This document shows, in pieces, positions 63,608-64,000 of a stretch of DNA of 64,000 nt. This stretch comes from Cryomorphaceae bacterium (lineage in GTDB: Bacteria > Bacteroidota > Bacteroidia > Flavobacteriales > ECT2AJA-044). Made by a program: the position numbers and the translations under genes. The stretch's first letter is position 1. Each line of letters begins with the position of its first letter. The stretch covers positions 434,001 to 498,000 of the forward strand of contig CP059070.1 in assembly GCA_017798125.1 (NCBI GenBank), in the 5' to 3' direction. The notes beneath the pieces are model-generated. The model searched no databases. It was given only the letters and a program-made list of their open reading frames with translations, and was not told the origin of the DNA.

Positions 63608-64000
63608 CTATGAAGGATTTGAAGGAGTTTAGCATCCCGTTTACGGGATTGGCGCTTGGAAAGCATCAATTCGATTTCCATGTGGGAGATGAGTTCTTTG
63701 GTTTTTTTGGACCGCTGGAGTATCGAAATTTCGACATCCAGGTGGATATGGAAATGGACAAAAGCGAGCGCATGCTTGAGCTGGCGTTCACTTTCAAAGG
63801 TTCCGTGGAGTTGCGCTGCGACCTGACGGATGAGCCCTTTAACCACCCCTTTGACGAGCACGTCAATTGGATTGTCAAATTCGGACCTGAGTTCAACAAT
63901 GATGACGAAGAAGTACTGGTGTTGCCTTATGAAGCCGTGGAGGTGGACGTGGCGCCGTTTATTCGAGACATCATTTCCCTGGCCATACCCATGAAAAAAG
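63608..64000 (+). CDS. yceD: DUF177/YceD family protein (partial, runs off the window)
   Basis: A frame opening at ATG 63608 continues without a stop to the window edge, 131 codons. It begins MKDLKEFSIPFTGLALGKHQ and includes FDIQVDMEMDKSERMLELAFTFKGSVELRCDLTDEPF near residues 40-76, the YceD/DUF177 pattern (single strand of CD-type residues), then DEEVLVLPYEAVEVDVAPFIRDIISLAIP. YceD genes usually precede rpmF and are linked to 23S rRNA or L32; the rpmF that probably follows lies outside the window. Confidence 0.85.

Overview
The window is a gene-dense chromosomal segment of moderate GC from a member of the Bacteroidota, most likely a free-living, probably marine, Flavobacteriales-type organism (inference). 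The evidence is: secreted proteins with type IX secretion (T9SS) type A tails and CHU_C ('gliding motility-associated') C-termini; a fused MurF-alanine racemase; families largely confined to this phylum (DUF4271 beside hemD, DUF6427 with a DUF6341-like small protein beside purD, choice-of-anchor V); start sites without clear Shine-Dalgarno sequences; and promoters carrying the Bacteroidota -7 element TAnnTTTG. I found no rRNA, tRNA, CRISPR array, prophage or insertion sequence, and no gap above 300 bases lacks a gene.

Layout. 0-10 kb: rsmI, a hypothetical gene, tdk overlapping the murF-alr fusion, an O-antigen-ligase-like membrane protein, ctpA, rnpA, hemD and DUF4271, then a DoxX protein. 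10-18 kb: a T9SS cargo protein, glutaryl-CoA dehydrogenase, the long form of IspG, a PNGase F-like T9SS protein, DUF502, and a secreted protein of unknown function. 18-25.3 kb: a seven-gene V/A-type ATPase operon in the Chlamydia/Bacteroidota order E-DUF2764-A-B-D-I-K; the K subunit keeps the residues that bind Na+ in Enterococcus NtpK. 25.3-27.2 kb: a GNAT gene and an AT-richer HxlR regulator/oxidoreductase pair with a 17-bp palindrome between them. 27-35 kb: a leftward run with cyclase-family hydrolase, RluA-type pseudouridine synthase, HemW, a histidine kinase, an AsmA-like protein and RluB.

36-42 kb: KtrA-like regulator, cystathionine gamma-synthase, an ArsC-fold protein with an EamA transporter, and yicC-gmk-nadD facing purQ. 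42-48.3 kb: a universal stress protein, and a leftward cluster of DUF6427, a sensorless histidine kinase/receiver/AraC hybrid, a seven-helix adenylate cyclase and a PDE-like HD hydrolase, read here as a candidate cAMP signalling module. 48-54 kb: a 54-residue membrane protein, purD, a periplasmic thioredoxin-like protein, an acyl-CoA carboxylase beta subunit and lepA. 54-60 kb: a small secreted protein with a CHU_C protein, ribE, and a second, larger CHU_C protein. 60-64 kb: mqnC (futalosine menaquinone route), an M17 aminopeptidase overlapping pdxA, and the start of a DUF177/YceD gene that runs off the window.

The least expected signal is a dispersed, directional, palindromic DNA motif lying inside coding sequences. 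Five perfect copies of one 17-mer, plus about ten variants with the same stem-loop design (GC-rich arms around a T(N)AC-like loop, followed by CGAT), occur in unrelated genes, on both strands and in several reading frames. It behaves like an interspersed palindrome of the HIP1, uptake-sequence or architectural-protein type rather than like protein conservation.
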